DNA from: Paraglaciecola arctica | Lineage (GTDB): Bacteria > Pseudomonadota > Gammaproteobacteria > Enterobacterales > Alteromonadaceae | Direction: 5' to 3' | Length of the DNA: 10,266 bases | Assembly (NCBI GenBank): GCA_003232445.1 | Contig: QIJM01000356.1 | Location: forward strand, 1-10,266 | In this document: positions 1 to 6,465 of the stretch, one piece after another | Position numbering within the stretch: the stretch's first letter is position 1 | Layout of the letters: each line of letters begins with the position of its first letter | Notes under the pieces: generated by a model | Databases searched by the model: none | Seen by the model: the letters and a program-made list of their open reading frames with translations, nothing else | What the model was told of the DNA's origin: nothing | Position numbers and translations under genes: made by a program

Positions 1-1844
1 GTTCATCTAATACCCCCGCTAGCCCTAAAGTAGCTCAATCCGTACCTTCTGCTGAAGTGACAACCAATGTCATTCAAGTCGGTAAGGATTATCATTCGTT
101 TGCTAATCCAGAGTCGATTAAAGTCACTCACTTAAGCTTGGATTTGACGGTGGATTTTGCCAAAAAGGTTTTAGTGGGAACGGCTCAGTTAGATTTTCAG
201 AGAGTCGATGCAAATGCAACACAGTTGATATTAGATACCCGTGATTTAACTATCGATAGTGTCACGGCTATGGGTAAAGCGGTTGATTTTGATTTAGCCA
301 GCGCTGATCCGTTTTTGGGTACTGCTTTAACAATTGATATACCAGCCGATGTAGACAGTGTGGTGATTAGTTATCAAACTTCACCTAATGCATCTGGCGT
401 ACAATGGCTAACGCCTGAACAAACGGCAGGTAAAAAACATCCATTTTTATTCACGCAAGCGCAAGCTATTCATGCCCGTAGTTTTATTCCACTACAAGAC
501 TCACCTCAAGTCAGAATGACTTATCAAGCGACTATTCGCACACCCAAAGAATTACTTGCGGTGATGAGTGCATCTAATGAGCTTAACACGCCGCGTGATG
601 GTGTTTACCAGTTCTCGATGCCACAACCTATTCCTGCATACTTAATTGCCTTGGCAGTAGGAGACTTGCACTTTAAATCAATGGGTGAACGTACAGGTGT
701 ATATTCTGAAAAAGGGATTCTAGACGCTGCCGCCGCAGAATTTGCTGATACTGAGTCTATGCTTATTGCCACAGAAAAAGCCTTTGGTCCCTATAGCTGG
801 GAAAGGTACGACTTATTGATTTTGCCTCCATCTTTTCCTTTTGGTGGTATGGAAAACCCAAGACTGTCTTTTATTACTCCCACTGTGATCGCTGGAGATA
901 AAAGTTTAGTGGCGCTGATTGCCCATGAGTTAGCCCACTCTTGGTCTGGTAACACAGTCACCAATGCAACGTGGCGAGACTTGTGGTTAAACGAAGGTTT
1001 CACCACGTATTTGACTTATCGGATCATGCAGATGATTTATGGAGATGAGCGATTTGAAATGGAAGCTGTATTAGGTCGCCAAGATTTACAGGCAGATATT
1101 GATTCGTTGCCTGCCAATGATCAGATTATGGCGATTGATTTAAGAGGCCGTGATCCTGATGACGTTTTCAGCAATATTCCTTATGAAAAAGGCGCATTAT
1201 TTTTACGTGAATTAGAACACAAAGTGGGCAGAGAAAGTTTTGATCAATTTTTACTGGGTTATTTTGAAAAATTTGCCTTCAAAAGCATAACAACAGACCA
1301 ATTTGTTAGTTACTTAGAACAAACACTACTCAAAGAGCATAGTGCTAAATTGTCAAAACAAAGAATAGAGCAATGGATTTTTCAACCGGGTATTCCTGAT
1401 GGTGCCCCTGTCCCTAAATCTGATGCATTTAGTGTGGTTGACCAAGCACGGGATGCCTGGTTAGCAGGGACAATTCAGGCGAATGAAATTGATAGTGAAA
1501 AGTGGGTGGTACATCAATGGTTGTATTTCTTAAACAATATGCCAGAAAAGTTAAGCCAAGAGCAATTGGCGGATTTGGATAAAACATTTGACTTAACTAA
1601 CAGTAAAAACAATGAGATTGCGCATAGTTGGTTATTAATCAGTGTTAACAATTGGTATCAGCCTGCTTTTAATCGATTACATGATTATTTGACTTCTATC
1701 GGTCGCAACAAGTTAGTTAAACCTTTATACAAAGCGCTTTCGCAAACCCCAGAAGGTAAAATAATGGCTCAGAAGGCCTTTGCTGAAGCTAAAGCTGGTT
1801 ACCATCCATTAACTGTTAAAGCCAATGAAGGCTTTGTCCAATAA
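1..1844 (+). CDS. M1 family zinc aminopeptidase, leukotriene-A4-hydrolase-like (5' end outside window)
   Basis: This is a zinc metallo-aminopeptidase that removes N-terminal residues from peptides. The reading frame is open to the left edge, and before the GTG at 57 it reads a Ser/Pro/Ala-rich stretch (SSNTPASPKVAQSVPSAE) typical of the linker after a signal or lipoprotein peptide. I therefore think the true start lies upstream and the enzyme is exported, probably to the periplasm. Counting from GTG 57: the exopeptidase motif GGMEN is at 263-267, the zinc site HELAH at 290-294, the third zinc ligand E313 lies in NEGF (HExxH-x18-E), and the catalytic-tyrosine candidate Y376 lies in YEKG. WIFQPGIP and a helical C-terminal domain follow. 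R550 and K552 (GRNK) align with the carboxylate-binding Arg/Lys pair of leukotriene A4 hydrolase. This layout matches the LTA4H/ColAP subgroup rather than PepN. Epoxide hydrolase activity is not implied. The gene ends at a shared terminator facing bfd. Confidence 0.93.
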   Translation, partial: SSNTPASPKVAQSVPSAEVTTNVIQVGKDYHSFANPESIKVTHLSLDLTVDFAKKVLVGTAQLDFQRVDANATQLILDTRDLTIDSVTAMGKAVDFDLASADPFLGTALTIDIPADVDSVVISYQTSPNASGVQWLTPEQTAGKKHPFLFTQAQAIHARSFIPLQDSPQVRMTYQATIRTPKELLAVMSASNELNTPRDGVYQFSMPQPIPAYLIALAVGDLHFKSMGERTGVYSEKGILDAAAAEFADTESMLIATEKAFGPYSWERYDLLILPPSFPFGGMENPRLSFITPTVIAGDKSLVALIAHELAHSWSGNTVTNATWRDLWLNEGFTTYLTYRIMQMIYGDERFEMEAVLGRQDLQADIDSLPANDQIMAIDLRGRDPDDVFSNIPYEKGALFLRELEHKVGRESFDQFLLGYFEKFAFKSITTDQFVSYLEQTLLKEHSAKLSKQRIEQWIFQPGIPDGAPVPKSDAFSVVDQARDAWLAGTIQANEIDSEKWVVHQWLYFLNNMPEKLSQEQLADLDKTFDLTNSKNNEIAHSWLLISVNNWYQPAFNRLHDYLTSIGRNKLVKPLYKALSQTPEGKIMAQKAFAEAKAGYHPLTVKANEGFVQ

Positions 1845-1861
1845 TCTTTATTGGATATCCA

Positions 1862-1902
1862 AATAACAAAAAGCCAGTCATTTAGACTGGCTTTTTGTTA
1901 TT
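1862..1902. terminator. Bidirectional rho-independent terminator between M1 peptidase and bfd
   Basis: This is a perfect 18-bp inverted repeat, AATAACAAAAAGCCAGTC (1862-1879), with loop ATTTA and the matching right arm at 1885-1902. The GC-rich core GCCAGTC/GACTGGC is followed by a T5 run on either strand, so it can stop transcripts from the peptidase (+) and from bfd (-), whose stop codons lie 18 and 35 bp away. Confidence 0.9.
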
Positions 1903-1936
1903 AATAACGAGAGATTATTTAGATAGAAAAGCTGTA

Positions 1937-2131
1937 TTAACACACTTCTTTAAACAAGGACGCATCAATAATAGTGTTATCTATAATTGCTTGTGCCATT
2001 TGTACACATTTGCCACATTGTGTGCCAGCACCCAACTTTTGTTTAAGTTGACGCATATTACCCACGCCGTCTTCTAAGACAGCCTGTTTAATCGCTTTAT
2101 CTGTGATGCCATGGCATATGCAAACGTACAT
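1937..2131 (-). CDS. bfd: Bacterioferritin-associated ferredoxin (Bfd), [2Fe-2S] protein
   Basis: This small cytoplasmic [2Fe-2S] protein is known in the family to pass electrons to bacterioferritin so that stored iron can be released. The 64-residue product has the Bfd cysteine pattern: C4 and C6 in YVCICHG, then C39 and C42 in TQCGKC (CxC-x32-CxxC). Its length is the same as the E. coli protein. I place the start at the ATG at 2131 because it gives the family N-terminus MYVCxC and has GAG at a plausible distance. The frame also has a TTG at 2143, which would add four residues (MRYF). No bacterioferritin gene is adjacent, so the partner must lie elsewhere. A Fur-box candidate over the promoter indicates induction under iron limitation. 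A generic BFD-like domain protein is the only real alternative. Confidence 0.9.
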   Translation of the reverse strand: MYVCICHGITDKAIKQAVLEDGVGNMRQLKQKLGAGTQCGKCVQMAQAIIDNTIIDASLFKEVC

Positions 2132-2154
2132 AAAATATCTCAATAACCCTTATA

Positions 2155-2177
2155 CAAATAAGAATAATTGTTATTTG
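2155..2177. promoter_or_regulatory. Fur-box candidate upstream of bfd
   Basis: This is a 23-bp near-perfect palindrome with arms CAAATAA and TTATTTG. Its two halves differ only at one symmetric pair besides the centre. Its inner 19 bases match the classic 19-bp Fur consensus at 13 positions by hand alignment. It covers the -10 and much of the spacer of the bfd promoter, so bound Fur-Fe2+ would block transcription. Fur control of bfd is established in E. coli. Here it is inferred from sequence. Confidence 0.7.
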
Positions 2178-2189
2178 CATAAAGATCAA
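2161..2189 (-). promoter_or_regulatory. Probable sigma-70 promoter of bfd
   Basis: On the minus strand, TTGATC (2184-2189) and TATTCT (2161-2166) are separated by exactly 17 bases. The matches to TTGACA/TATAAT are moderate (5/6 and 4/6). Transcription would begin near 2154, about 23 bases before the ATG. The -35 overlaps one arm of a separate dyad, AGATCAA-gtat-TTGATCT (2183-2200). TATAAG just downstream is an alternative -10. Confidence 0.45.
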
Positions 2190-2241
2190 GTATTTGATCT
2201 CAACATTGCTATTACTCATGCCGTGTAAAAAACAAACTCTT

Positions 2242-2270
2242 TTGATTTTAGGTTTTTATCCTAGAATAAT
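2242..2270 (+). promoter_or_regulatory. Probable promoter of the peroxiredoxin gene, with a dyad in the spacer
   Basis: TTGATT (2242-2247) and AATAAT (2265-2270) are separated by 17 bases. The spacer contains most of an inverted repeat, TTTTAGG-N7-CCTAGAA (2246-2266), which could bind a regulator. A transcript starting near 2277 would have a leader of about 225 bases that contains the palindromic repeat. An alternative -10, TATAAT at 2430-2435 on the right edge of the repeat, has no good -35. Confidence 0.35.
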
Positions 2271-2325
2271 TTTTCAGGCAAACTATTGTTTTTTATCCAA
2301 ATGCACTCATATGCCTGATAAGATC

Positions 2326-2431
2326 TATACCCAAAATCATTGGAACTGCATGGCGGCGGCAAACGAATGAGACCCCATGAGCTTAGTCCGCTAAGTGATT
2401 GGGGCGAATGATTTCAAGGATGACGGGTATA
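2326..2431. repeat. 106-bp palindromic repeat (REP/MITE-like) with TATACCC/GGGTATA ends
   Basis: The element is bounded by terminal inverted repeats TATACCC (2326-2332) and GGGTATA (2425-2431). Inside them a second pair, AAATCATT (2334-2341) and AATGATTT (2407-2414), can form a stem. The core at 2373-2404 is a hairpin with CCCCA/TGGGG, then CTTAG/CTAAG around a TCCG loop. From memory, closely similar non-coding palindromic units (containing GCATGGCGGCGGCAAACG and a CCCCATGAG..GATTGGGG hairpin) are scattered between genes in Alteromonadales. This copy appears to be a short variant. It lies between the likely promoter and the peroxiredoxin gene and contains no ORF. No transposase is nearby. Confidence 0.7.
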
Positions 2432-2502
2432 TAATATTACTTGGTCTTACAGACATAAATACCAAGCTGTGAGCCATTCAATCACATAAACAGGAGAATT
2501 TA

Positions 2503-3108
2503 ATGAGTGTATTAGTTAGTCGTCCAGCCCCAGATTTTACCGCAGCAGCCGTACTTGGAAGTGGTGAGATTGTTGACAGTTTTACCCTAAGCGAAGCCAT
2601 TAAAGGTAAAAAAGCTGTATTGTTTTTCTATCCTTTGGATTTTACTTTTGTTTGCCCGTCTGAGCTTATCGCTTTTGATAAACGCTACGAAGAATTTGTT
2701 AAGCGTGGTGTTGAAGTGATTGCTGTCTCAATCGATTCTCAATTTAGCCATAACGCTTGGCGTAATACTCCTATTAATGAAGGTGGTATTGGTCCAGTAA
2801 AATACACTATGGTTGCCGATGTTAAACATGATATCTGTCAGGCATACGATGTTGAGCATCCAGAAGAAGGCGTTGCTTTGCGTGGTTCTTTCTTAATAGA
2901 TGAAGCTGGCTTAGTTCGTCATCAAGTTGTGAATGACTTACCTCTTGGCCGTAATATCGATGATATGTTACGTATGGTTGATGCGTTAAATTTCCACGAA
3001 GAGCATGGTGAAGTATGTCCAGCCGGTTGGCAACAAGGTTCAAAAGGCATGGTAGATAGCCCTGAAGGCGTGGCAAGTTACTTAGCTGAGAATGCTGATA
3101 GTTTGTAG
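2503..3108 (+). CDS. Typical 2-Cys peroxiredoxin (AhpC/TSA family)
   Basis: This cytoplasmic thiol peroxidase reduces hydrogen peroxide and organic hydroperoxides. The 201 residues match the Prx1/AhpC group. The active site PLDFTFVC spans 44-51, with P44, T48 and the peroxidatic cysteine C51. R127 (ALRGSF) completes the active site. The resolving cysteine C172 lies in EVCPAGW. A GGIG loop is present at 94-97, but the protein ends ..YLAENADSL without the YF motif of peroxide-sensitive forms, so it is probably robust against over-oxidation. The ATG at 2503 follows an AGGAG at good spacing. No ahpF lies in the window, so the reductant is more likely thioredoxin than AhpF, which is an inference. 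The gene is monocistronic, ending at the terminator shared with rnt. Its leader probably contains the 106-bp repeat. Confidence 0.95.
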   Translation: MSVLVSRPAPDFTAAAVLGSGEIVDSFTLSEAIKGKKAVLFFYPLDFTFVCPSELIAFDKRYEEFVKRGVEVIAVSIDSQFSHNAWRNTPINEGGIGPVKYTMVADVKHDICQAYDVEHPEEGVALRGSFLIDEAGLVRHQVVNDLPLGRNIDDMLRMVDALNFHEEHGEVCPAGWQQGSKGMVDSPEGVASYLAENADSL

Positions 3109-3126
3109 TTATCTAAACTAAATCAA

Positions 3127-3160
3127 ACATAAAAAAACCGCTTCGGCGGTTTTTTTATGT
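3127..3160. terminator. Bidirectional terminator between peroxiredoxin and rnt
   Basis: This is a perfect 15-bp stem, ACATAAAAAAACCGC (3127-3141), with a stable TTCG tetraloop and the right arm at 3146-3160 containing T7. The A7 run on the other side becomes T7 on the minus strand, so it can terminate both the peroxiredoxin and rnt transcripts. Confidence 0.92.
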
Positions 3161-3171
3161 CAGCTTCGACC

Positions 3172-3798
3172 TCAATTATGCGCTTCTAAACCGCCTAAGC
3201 TTTGCCATCTGTTGAGAATGTAGCAAAATAACTCTGCGGTTTTTTCTGTATCATACAAGGCCGAGTGTGCTTCATTTTGGTCAAAACTAATCCCCGCAGC
3301 CATACAGGCTTTTACTAACACTGTTTGCCCTAAGGCTAAGCCAGATAAAGTGGTGGTATCAAAAGATACAAAGGGATGAAACGGACTGCGCTTAATATGA
3401 CTGCGCTCAATAGCGGCGTTGACAAAACGTTGGTCAAAAGCCGCGTTGTGAGCAACGATCACCGAACGTTGGCAATCTGCGTCTTTTTGTTCTTTACGCA
3501 CTTTTTTACACAGATCTTTCATTACTTCTGTTTCATCCTGTGCACCTCTAAGTGCGCAATAGGGATCAATACCATTAAAATCCAAGGCTGCTTTTTCTAA
3601 ATTGGCACCTTCAAACGGATTGACGTGGTAATGAAAAGTTTTGTCTGGGTAGAAGAACCCATTTTCGTCCATTCTAGTGGTGACAGCTGCAATTTCCAGT
3701 AGGGCATCGTTCTGTGAATTGAAACCAGCTGTTTCAACATCAACTACCACAGGGAAATATCCTCTGAAACGATTTTTTATTTCAAATAATTTTGACAT
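3172..3798 (-). CDS. rnt: Ribonuclease T (DEDDh 3'-5' exoribonuclease)
   Basis: RNase T trims 3' ends of tRNA and other stable RNAs, including removal of the terminal A during end turnover, and also digests single-stranded DNA. It is cytoplasmic and dimeric. All DEDDh residues are visible: D20 and E22 in VVDVETAGF, D122 in HNAAFDQRF, and H178 and D183 in EAHSALYDTEKT. Each is three positions before its E. coli counterpart. The length of 208 is close to the roughly 215 usual for the family, so the protein is full length. The ATG at 3798 is preceded by AGG at suitable spacing. A weak extended -10 (TGC-CATAAT, minus strand, 3828-3836) may serve it. It diverges from motY, a pairing I also recall from Vibrio. 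Confidence 0.96.
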   Translation of the reverse strand: MSKLFEIKNRFRGYFPVVVDVETAGFNSQNDALLEIAAVTTRMDENGFFYPDKTFHYHVNPFEGANLEKAALDFNGIDPYCALRGAQDETEVMKDLCKKVRKEQKDADCQRSVIVAHNAAFDQRFVNAAIERSHIKRSPFHPFVSFDTTTLSGLALGQTVLVKACMAAGISFDQNEAHSALYDTEKTAELFCYILNRWQSLGGLEAHN

Positions 3799-3827
3799 GA
3801 AAACCTAGTAATTTTTTATGAAGGGAG

Positions 3828-3836
3828 ATTATGGCA
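3828..3836 (-). promoter_or_regulatory. Possible extended -10 of the rnt promoter
   Basis: On the minus strand, CATAAT (3828-3833) is preceded directly by TGC (3834-3836), resembling an extended -10 that needs no good -35. No convincing -35 is seen. Transcription would start near 3821, about 23 bases before the rnt ATG. Confidence 0.3.
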
Positions 3837-3901
3837 AGGTTCTTTTTCAGTAGCCAGCGTAAAACGTTAAACCATCGCAATTTTAATCAAGGTTAAATAG
3901 C

Positions 3902-3928
3902 TAAACGTTTAGCGTATTTTGTCGATAT
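3902..3928 (+). promoter_or_regulatory. Sigma-28 (FliA) type promoter of motY
   Basis: TAAA (3902-3905), a spacer of exactly 15 bases, then GTCGATAT (3921-3928) match the FliA consensus TAAA-N15-GCCGATAA at 10 of 12 fixed positions. The ATG of motY is 29 bases downstream of the -10. A perfect 14-bp palindrome, GCTAAACGTTTAGC (3900-3913), covers the -35. A perfect sigma-70 -10, TATAAT (3926-3931), overlaps the -10 but has no matching -35. Late flagellar genes, motY included, are sigma-28 dependent in Vibrio. Confidence 0.7.
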
Positions 3929-3957
3929 AATGGGCAGAAACGAGGGGCGCCTTATCC

Positions 3958-4836
3958 ATGATCAATAAAATTATAAAATCTATTCTTTGTGTCACCTTAG
4001 TGTCGCTGTCTGTTAATTCGGCAGCTGCATTACGTCAGTATACTGCCAAAGTTGAGAATTCAGCTTGGCAGCTCAAAGATGGAAGTCGTTTGCAATGTAC
4101 TTTGAGTCATAAACTTCCCGGTTATGGAGAAGCTATGTTTAGTAGTTTTGCGTCAAAACAGCTAAATATGGAATTTGAACTGGATATGTTACGGCTGCCT
4201 AAGTCTTATGGCGTCGCGGCTGTATATTCAGTGCCACCAAAATGGATGCCGGGCCAAGTGCAACGCACTATTGCCGACATGACAATCCGTAAACAATACA
4301 ATGGTGACTTACCTGAGCAAGCCGCTTGGACTATGTTGACTGAGCTAGAGAAGGGCTTCTGGCCAACTATTTATTATCAGGATTGGTATAACCAATACGA
4401 TAGAGTGGCAGTGGGATTAAACGCCAGTAATTTTGCTCTGCCGTATGAACAATTTGCTGAATGTGTGGCAAATTTATTACCTTATAGTTTCCAAGATATT
4501 GCGTATACCGTGCTCACATATCAATTCAATAATACTCAGTTGACTAAATACTCGCAGAAACGTTTAGCGATGATTGGCGAATACTTAAAAGAAGATACTG
4601 ATTTAGAACTGGTTTTGTTAGATGGATATACCGACAGTTTTGGCGGTCGAGCAATCAACAAACAAATTTCTATACGCAGAGCGGTGGAAATAAAAGCATT
4701 TTTCAGTTCTATGGGGGTAGTGCCAGAACGAATAGAAATCACAGGGCATGGTGAGAGACGTCATTCATCACCTAACACTAACGAAAGTACACGAGCTAAG
4801 AACCGCCGAGTAGTCATTAGAATGTCAAAGCCTTAA
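3958..4836 (+). CDS. motY: Sodium-type polar flagellar protein MotY
   Basis: MotY forms the T ring around the LP ring of the polar flagellum and, with MotX, holds the PomAB stator units of the sodium-driven motor. The 292-residue precursor begins with a signal peptide (residues 1 to about 24, ending NSAAA before LRQYTA), so the product is periplasmic. The N-terminal domain carries family stretches such as FELDMLRLPK, PPKWMPG and AAWTML.ELEKG. C47 and C169 are 122 residues apart, the same spacing as the structural disulphide of Vibrio MotY. The C-terminal OmpA-like peptidoglycan-binding domain (about 180-290) has TDSFGGR..N...S..RA and ends NRRVVIRMSKP. The ribosome site GAGGGG is rather far from the ATG (about 10 bases). 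A FliA-type promoter precedes the gene. No terminator is evident in the 53 bases before the convergent hydrolase gene. Confidence 0.95.
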   Translation: MINKIIKSILCVTLVSLSVNSAAALRQYTAKVENSAWQLKDGSRLQCTLSHKLPGYGEAMFSSFASKQLNMEFELDMLRLPKSYGVAAVYSVPPKWMPGQVQRTIADMTIRKQYNGDLPEQAAWTMLTELEKGFWPTIYYQDWYNQYDRVAVGLNASNFALPYEQFAECVANLLPYSFQDIAYTVLTYQFNNTQLTKYSQKRLAMIGEYLKEDTDLELVLLDGYTDSFGGRAINKQISIRRAVEIKAFFSSMGVVPERIEITGHGERRHSSPNTNESTRAKNRRVVIRMSKP

Positions 4837-4889
4837 AGGTTCTGGTTAAACTCTCCAAAATCCGAATATTGCCAATGAATTAATTGTCT

Positions 4890-5747
4890 TTAGTCAAATT
4901 CACTTAGCAACAGACGAGGCCACAAGTTATCTTTAAACGTTTCTCTAAAGAAACCCAGATGACCAATACGTTTTTCACCTACATCTTTTGGGTGCACGTT
5001 CTTCAACTGTTTGTTTTTATTACCAAATAAAGCATGCAAGTCACGCATGTTAGTTAACGACAACATTTCATCGTCGGTAAAGCTGATGGAAACAAGTGGC
5101 ACATCAATTTGTTGAAACTTAGCTTTCACACTTTCTGACTCAACGCCCACACAGTAGTTGGGATGCAGGCACCAACGTCGCCACTGATACATCACTTGTT
5201 TGGGTAAGTCGCCCACCATGCCGATCCTTTTACCAGGGAAATAGCCAAATAAGCTGGTGGCAATGGGCATAATAAAGTACCAAAACAAAGGGGCTTTTTT
5301 ACGTAGTGCAGGGGCGTTGTGTTTCCAATATCCAGTACCAGATGACACAGTAATTACTTTGCTAACGTGCTCAATATTGTGGACTAAAGGAAATACTTGC
5401 CCGCCTAAACTATGACCTAACCAATAAATGGGTGATGTTGAGTCGGTATCCAGCACAAATTGCAATGCGGCAGAATAATCTTGTGTGGCCCAGTCGAGAA
5501 TATTGCACTGGTACTCTTTCAAATGTTTATCTTTGCTTTCTCCTATACCACTGCAATCAAAGGTTAAAACACAAAATCCTTGTTCAGTTAGCCAGTCGGC
5601 AATAGGTTGATAATAGGCTTGAGACACTCCCATAGCAGAGGCTATAACGATTTTACCTTTGATGAATTTTGCATCTAAGCCCTGTGGCGTGAACCAATAA
5701 CCCTGAATACTGACATTATTTATGGTGTTTAAGGTGACGGCTTGCAT
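4890..5747 (-). CDS. Alpha/beta-fold hydrolase, COG4757-like, substrate unknown
   Basis: The product is a cytoplasmic alpha/beta hydrolase of 285 residues with no signal peptide. Its nucleophile elbow is GHSLGG with S113. The probable acid is D225 or D226 in SFTDDEML and the histidine is H263 in RIGHLGFF, giving a complete catalytic triad. FDCSGIGES (64-71) matches the conserved FDxxGxGxS stretch of this group. The hydrophobic, aromatic-rich segment around 153-171 (PLFWYFIMP..) looks like a lid. The sequence resembles uncharacterised COG4757 or serine aminopeptidase S33-type hydrolases. Lipase, esterase or thioesterase activity cannot be told apart from sequence. The ATG at 5747 has GGGA eight bases upstream. 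It starts 26 bases after the end of the TetR gene and is very likely co-transcribed with it, which links it loosely to acyl-chain metabolism by context only. Confidence 0.85.
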   Translation of the reverse strand: MQAVTLNTINNVSIQGYWFTPQGLDAKFIKGKIVIASAMGVSQAYYQPIADWLTEQGFCVLTFDCSGIGESKDKHLKEYQCNILDWATQDYSAALQFVLDTDSTSPIYWLGHSLGGQVFPLVHNIEHVSKVITVSSGTGYWKHNAPALRKKAPLFWYFIMPIATSLFGYFPGKRIGMVGDLPKQVMYQWRRWCLHPNYCVGVESESVKAKFQQIDVPLVSISFTDDEMLSLTNMRDLHALFGNKNKQLKNVHPKDVGEKRIGHLGFFRETFKDNLWPRLLLSEFD

Positions 5748-5773
5748 AGTATTAGTCCCAATTAGTTCAGATC

Positions 5774-6403
5774 TTAGGATTGGGTGATTTGTTGTGTAAA
5801 TAAATTAACCGCGCAATCGCACATTTCATCAATATGGCTGCGGTCAGCGTAAATCCCATCAATTAATAGTCTACCGTGCATAGTGCCCCATGTGACTTGC
5901 GACAAACGTAAAGTATCTTCATCGCGGGGCATTAACCCTTGGGCTTGCCATTTTTTGGTCATCTCTACTTGATGATGAAAACTTGGGTAAGCCACATTTT
6001 TTAGTTCGTTAGTGGCACTATTTTGTTTCCAAATCGTGCGACCAAACATCAAATCATACAACTCTGGGTTATCAGCCGCATAATTAATATAGTTATGGAA
6101 AAACTGACGATATTTCTCTTTGGGAGGCAACCCTGTTTGATTAAAAATAAATTCAGCGTCTTGATGCCAACGCACAAAACCTTGTTTAGCTATCGCGCAA
6201 AGCAATTGGTTTTTATCTTTAAAGTGGTGATAGGGGGCAGTGCGAGACACGCCAACCTTGTCGGCTAATTTGCGTAAAGATAAACCTTCAATGCCCATTT
6301 CTTTTAACAGTACATTAGCGGCATTGAGCAAAGTGCTGTGCAAGTCACCATGGTGATAACTGGGCTTGTTTTGTTTAGGTTTTAGTTCTGCTTGATGACT
6401 CAT
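5774..6403 (-). CDS. TetR/AcrR-family transcriptional regulator
   Basis: This 209-residue DNA-binding repressor-type protein has the N-terminal TetR helix-turn-helix at about 16-75 (YHHGDLHSTLLNAA, then LSLRKLADKVGVSRTAPYHHFKDKNQLL). The C-terminal ligand and dimer domain (about 95-205) contains ELYDLMFG and a W-G-x-x-H-G pattern (TWGTMHG), suggesting the WHG-type C-terminal group. The ligand is unknown, but the divergent dienoyl-CoA isomerase/FadH operon makes an acyl-CoA or fatty acid a reasonable guess. The gene diverges from that operon across 153 bases with two dyads suited to autoregulation and control of both units, and runs into the hydrolase gene 26 bases downstream. The start ATG at 6403 lacks a clear ribosome site, but no later ATG fits before the helix-turn-helix. 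It is not recognisably PsrA, FabR or FadR. Confidence 0.92.
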   Translation of the reverse strand: MSHQAELKPKQNKPSYHHGDLHSTLLNAANVLLKEMGIEGLSLRKLADKVGVSRTAPYHHFKDKNQLLCAIAKQGFVRWHQDAEFIFNQTGLPPKEKYRQFFHNYINYAADNPELYDLMFGRTIWKQNSATNELKNVAYPSFHHQVEMTKKWQAQGLMPRDEDTLRLSQVTWGTMHGRLLIDGIYADRSHIDEMCDCAVNLFTQQITQS

Positions 6404-6436
6404 AATTGTCTATTAATAAATTTGATGTTTAATATC

Positions 6437-6449
6437 TTGACAGCGTCAA
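6437..6449. promoter_or_regulatory. Operator candidate 1 (TTGACAGCGTCAA)
   Basis: The dyad TTGAC-agc-GTCAA covers the -35 of the rightward promoter and abuts the -10 of the leftward one. It is related to the second site 27 bases downstream. Both fit a 13-bp pattern near TTGACAsTGTCAA, a plausible TetR-family operator. That the neighbouring TetR binds it is an inference. Confidence 0.5.
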
Positions 6450-6465
6450 CATATACTTTTATCTT
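6437..6465 (+). promoter_or_regulatory. Promoter of the dienoyl-CoA isomerase/fadH operon
   Basis: A perfect -35 TTGACA (6437-6442), a 17-base spacer and -10 TATCTT (6460-6465, 4/6) point towards the isomerase gene, with a start near 6472 and a leader of about 85 bases. The -35 lies inside operator candidate 1. Operator candidate 2 begins within the -10 and runs over the start site, so occupancy of either would repress. Confidence 0.5.

Noticed and set aside
57..59. GTG as the start of the M1 aminopeptidase
   Set aside because: No ribosome site precedes it and the frame continues upstream to the window edge through a linker-like sequence.
1895..2077. 60-codon open frame on the plus strand over bfd
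   Set aside because: It overlaps the terminator and lies opposite bfd, whose CxC and CxxC motifs are clear.
2240..2300. OxyR site upstream of the peroxiredoxin
   Set aside because: The TAGG..CCTA dyad does not keep the ATAG-N7-CTAT spacing and no tandem partner was found.
2326..2431. CRISPR repeat or small RNA gene in the palindromic region
   Set aside because: Only one unit is present with no spacers, and terminal inverted repeats fit a REP/MITE element better than a promoter-driven RNA.
4837..4889. Terminator between motY and the alpha/beta hydrolase
   Set aside because: No stable hairpin with a T run is visible on either strand.
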